A DNA stretch of 64,000 nt, taken from assembly GCF_003346775.1 (NCBI RefSeq), contig NZ_CP031219.1, forward strand, positions 930,001 to 994,000, given 5' to 3'. Shown here one piece after another: positions 61,470 through 64,000 of the stretch. Below the pieces are notes generated by a model. It saw nothing but the letters and a program-made list of their open reading frames with translations. It ran no database searches and had not been told where the DNA came from. Every line of letters begins with the position of its first letter. Position 1 is the stretch's first letter. The position numbers and the translations under genes were made by a program. Origin of the DNA: Malaciobacter mytili LMG 24559. GTDB taxonomy: Bacteria; Campylobacterota; Campylobacteria; Campylobacterales; Arcobacteraceae.

Positions 61470-62912
61470 ATGTTAGTAGAAATCAATGATTTTCTAAATA
61501 ATCTTATTTGGGGTAATATCTTAATATATTTACTACCAATTTTAGGTATATTTTTTACAGTAAGTTCGAGATTTGTACAGTTTAGATATTTCTTTAAAAT
61601 GTTTAATATTTTAAGAGATACTGTACATGATAAAGATGGACATATTAGTTCTTTTCAAGCACTTATGTTAAGTGTTGCTGGAAGAGTTGGTGGGGGAAAT
61701 ATTGCAGGGGTTGCCGTTGCTATTACTTTAGGAGGTCCTGGAGCAGTATTTTGGATGTGGATAATTGGGCTTATTGGTATGAGTACAAGTTTCTTCGAAT
61801 GCTCATTAGCACAATTATATAAAGAAAAAGATAAGCAAGACTCTTGCGTATATAGAGGTGGGCCTGCTTATTATGCTACAAAAGCTTTAGGGCAAAAGTG
61901 GATAGGTATTATAATCTCTGTTCTTCTAATGATTACTTTTGGTTTTGCTTTTAATGCAACTCAATCATTTATTATTTCAACTTCATTTGCTTCTTCATTT
62001 TCTGTTCCAACTTGGGTTACAGGAATAGGATTAACAATTATTTTTGGTATAACAATTTTTGGTGGAATTAAAAGAATTACAAAACTATCTGAAGTTATTG
62101 TTCCTATTATGGCTTTAGGATACCTTTTAATAGCAGTTGTTGTAATTTCTTTAAATATTACAGAAATACCTGCTTTATTTAATCTTATAGTATCTGAAGC
62201 TTTTAGTCCAAGTTCTGCTATTAGTGGTGGTATTGGAGCAGTTATTTTACAAGGTGCAAAAAGAGGAATGTTCTCAAATGAAGCTGGGCTTGGTTCTGCT
62301 CCAAATGTTGCTGCTGTTGCTTATGTTGCACATCCAGTTCAACAAGGAATAGTTCAATCTTTTTCAGTATTTATTGATACTATTATATTATGCTCTTGTA
62401 CAGCATTTATTATTCTTTTATCTGGAGTTTATGTTCCAGGTGCGGAGGGTGTTCAAGGGGTATTATTAACTCAAAATGCACTTATTGAGCATATTGGGCC
62501 ATATGGTGGATACTTTGTAACTATTGCTTTATTATTATTTGGTTTCTCTTCAATGTTATATAACTACTATCTTGCTGAAAATAGTTTAAACTTCTTTAGT
62601 AAAGGAAATATACCTTTATTTAATATTTTTAGGGTAGTTTGTATTTTATTAATTGTTTGGGGTTCATTTCAAGATTTAGGTTCTATTTTCTCATTTGCTG
62701 ATTTATCAATGGGATTACTTGCTGTTATTAATATGATTGTAATTGCAATTTTATATAAACCAGTATTAAGACTTATTAAAGGGTATGATAGACAAATTAA
62801 AGAGGGAATAAAACCAGTTTTAAGATATAATGACTATCAAGAATTTAAAATTGATAAACAAATTTGGAAAGAAATTGTTGATAATATCAATGATAAAAGA
62901 GATAAGGAGTAA
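61470..62912 (+). CDS. Sodium:alanine symporter (AGCS family)
   Basis: This 480-residue protein imports alanine or glycine with sodium. It has about 11 helices and the AGCS motifs SVAGRVGGGNIAGVAVAITLGGPGAVFWMW near 67-96 and GAKRGMFSNEAGLGSAPNVAA near 263-283. The ATG at 61470 follows AAGGAGATGGG; a TTG at 61431 would extend the protein by 13 residues but covers this site. A strong hairpin follows, right before the aspartate racemase gene. Alanine import would feed alr and ddl in this genome. Confidence 0.9.
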   Translation: MLVEINDFLNNLIWGNILIYLLPILGIFFTVSSRFVQFRYFFKMFNILRDTVHDKDGHISSFQALMLSVAGRVGGGNIAGVAVAITLGGPGAVFWMWIIGLIGMSTSFFECSLAQLYKEKDKQDSCVYRGGPAYYATKALGQKWIGIIISVLLMITFGFAFNATQSFIISTSFASSFSVPTWVTGIGLTIIFGITIFGGIKRITKLSEVIVPIMALGYLLIAVVVISLNITEIPALFNLIVSEAFSPSSAISGGIGAVILQGAKRGMFSNEAGLGSAPNVAAVAYVAHPVQQGIVQSFSVFIDTIILCSCTAFIILLSGVYVPGAEGVQGVLLTQNALIEHIGPYGGYFVTIALLLFGFSSMLYNYYLAENSLNFFSKGNIPLFNIFRVVCILLIVWGSFQDLGSIFSFADLSMGLLAVINMIVIAILYKPVLRLIKGYDRQIKEGIKPVLRYNDYQEFKIDKQIWKEIVDNINDKRDKE

Positions 62913-62941
62913 GAAGTAAGTCTTCTTACTTCTTTTTTTTT
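62911..62941 (+). terminator. Terminator directly before the aspartate racemase start
   Basis: AAGAAGTAAG-TCTT-CTTACTTCTT is a perfect 10-bp stem followed by T's up to 62941, ending the symporter gene. The ATG of the racemase is the next base, so its leader is this structure and no Shine-Dalgarno is visible. Confidence 0.8.
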
Positions 62942-63631
62942 ATGAGAAAAAAAATTGGAATTATTACAGGCTCTGGGCCTGAAGCTGGAATTGATTTATG
63001 GCAAAAAATTTTATATGAAAATAAACTATATTTAAAAGATAAGTTTAATGGAGATTTAGATGCTCCTAATATAACTATTTTTTCAATTCCTAATTTAGGT
63101 CTTTCTATGGAATTAGAAAAAAACTATGATATAGTTTGGGAAACTTTAAAGCAAGGTATTATTGAAATTTGTAAATATGTGGATTATTTTGTAATTGCAT
63201 GTAATACTTTAAATTTGTATGCATCTAAAATAGAAAGTATAGGATATAAAGATAAATTCTTATCAACTTTAGATGTGGTAAATGAATATATAGAAGAAAA
63301 TAATTTAAAAAAAATAGCAATAATTGCAGCACTACCTATTTTACAAATGAAAGAATATTCTGTTTTTAAACCTTTATATGAAAATTTTGATGTGGAACTT
63401 CCAAAAGACTTTTTAAAAGTTCATAATTTAATTTATGAAGTAAAAAAAAGAGGTGGAAAAGATACTAAAGTTATAGAAGAATTTAAGAAAATAGTTATAA
63501 ACTTAGATTCAAAAGAGATTTTTTTAGCTTGTACTGAACTTCCTTTAATTAACTATAAAACAAATAATAAAAACTTAATTGATGTAACTGAATTATTAGC
63601 TAAAAAATTAGTTCAAAAAAGTTTTAAGTAA
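62942..63631 (+). CDS. Aspartate/glutamate racemase family protein
   Basis: This 229-residue enzyme has ITGSGPEAGIDLWQKIL near 8-24, the first catalytic Cys87 in VIACNTLNLYA, and the second in FLACTELPL (Cys near 197), the Cys pair that racemises aspartate or glutamate without PLP. The product may be D-Asp or D-Glu for peptidoglycan. The start is the ATG right after a terminator; the N-terminus MRKKIGIITGSGPEAG is family-like, so this start is right despite the lack of a Shine-Dalgarno. Confidence 0.87.
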   Translation: MRKKIGIITGSGPEAGIDLWQKILYENKLYLKDKFNGDLDAPNITIFSIPNLGLSMELEKNYDIVWETLKQGIIEICKYVDYFVIACNTLNLYASKIESIGYKDKFLSTLDVVNEYIEENNLKKIAIIAALPILQMKEYSVFKPLYENFDVELPKDFLKVHNLIYEVKKRGGKDTKVIEEFKKIVINLDSKEIFLACTELPLINYKTNNKNLIDVTELLAKKLVQKSFK

Positions 63632-63673
63632 GATTTAGCCATTATATGTAATATAAATAATCAGAGGTTTTTT

Positions 63674-64000
63674 ATGTTTAGAAAAGAAGGAATTCCCTTT
63701 TTTACCATTATTATGCCTTTTTTAAGTATCTTATTTATAGCTTTTTTTGCAACTTCTTACTATTTGAAACTATCAGATAGAAACTTTGAAGCTGATTTAA
63801 AAGAGTATAAAGAGATATATCTTAGTAAAAGCAATGATAGAAGAACACTTAATATTTTAATTGAAAAGAAAAAAGAACTACATATTAAAAGACAAGAAGA
63901 ATTTAAAAATTTTATGTCTGTTTTAACAAAAGTAGTTCTTTTTTTTATGGTACTTTTTTCTCTTTTAATGATTTCTATTATTAATGATGTTGTTAAAAAA
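63674..64000 (+). CDS. N-terminal part of a membrane sensor protein (cut by the window end)
   Basis: An ATG at 63674 behind CAGAGG opens a frame to the end of the window (109 residues). It has membrane helices near 9-28 and 83-104 and a short periplasmic part (about 29-80) rich in Lys/Glu. This is the usual start of a histidine kinase, chemoreceptor or diguanylate cyclase with a small periplasmic loop; the output domain lies outside the window, so the type cannot be decided. Confidence 0.55.
   Translation, partial: MFRKEGIPFFTIIMPFLSILFIAFFATSYYLKLSDRNFEADLKEYKEIYLSKSNDRRTLNILIEKKKELHIKRQEEFKNFMSVLTKVVLFFMVLFSLLMISIINDVVKK

Noticed and set aside
62932-62941. T-run before the racemase as a phase-variable tract
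   Set aside because: It is the T tract of a terminator and lies outside the coding frame, so slippage would not shift a reading frame. No long G or C tracts occur elsewhere.
1-64000. CRISPR arrays, tRNA or rRNA genes, insertion sequences, prophage, integrase
   Set aside because: I scanned the gaps and gene list and saw no regular spaced repeats, cloverleaf-like sequences, transposase or phage genes.

Overview
The window looks like chromosomal DNA of a member of Campylobacterota, most likely an Arcobacter-type bacterium (Arcobacteraceae). The evidence is a very AT-rich composition, frequent TTG starts behind good Shine-Dalgarno sites, a MurF with N-terminal membrane helices, the gene pairs thiL-truD and ruvA-ddl-hydrolase-murF, a zinc-type S14, no L30 gene in the ribosomal operon, and several chemoreceptors. 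This is inference from gene content; no 16S rRNA lies in the window. I found no tRNA, rRNA, CRISPR array, transposase, integrase or prophage.

Region 1 (1-17.5 kb): a soluble PAS chemoreceptor, a superoxide reductase, thiL-truD, a short CheZ-like protein, a chemoreceptor with a periplasmic haem-c motif, a ruvA-ddl-hydrolase-murF-HIT block, a pstSCAB phosphate importer, and a D-amino-acid dehydrogenase gene overlapping a class D beta-lactamase gene. Region 2 (17.8-28.6 kb): a complete S10-spc ribosomal operon (rpsJ to rplO, secY, map, infA) behind a near-consensus promoter and ended by a terminator after infA. Region 3 (28.6-44.2 kb): a diguanylate cyclase, a long hairpin, a small HTH gene with paired operator-like repeats, a diverged uracil-DNA glycosylase-like protein, a lipoprotein, aspS, a ZnuA-like protein without its metal histidines, a Cache-CheW protein, a YgiQ-type radical SAM enzyme, adk, a CinA-like protein, and uvrC-alr-Sel1 on the other strand. 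Region 4 (44.3-64 kb): accessory and stress genes, including a SRAP protein lacking Cys2, a PnuC-family transporter with a kinase, a membrane-anchored SprT-like protease beside a J-domain protein, lactate permease with an orphan Cache sensor, an ADP-ribosylglycohydrolase-like protein, PsiE, an RRM protein, a peroxiredoxin-TetR-exonuclease III operon with a clear operator, transporters, an aspartate racemase and the start of a membrane sensor cut by the window end.

Themes: environmental sensing (two chemoreceptors, CheZ-like, Cache-CheW, Cache orphan, GGDEF), D-amino-acid and peptidoglycan metabolism (alr, ddl, murF, DadA-like, Asp racemase, beta-lactamase), and DNA maintenance (ruvA, uvrC, exonuclease III, UDG-like, SRAP). 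The most notable observations are family members missing key residues (SRAP Cys2, ZnuA-like ligands, UDG-like motifs) and compact regulatory repeats: a 13-bp palindrome upstream of both chemoreceptors, a 23-bp repeat pair upstream of the S10 operon, and 22-bp repeats upstream of the small HTH gene. I do not see a clearly new multi-gene defence or mobile system.
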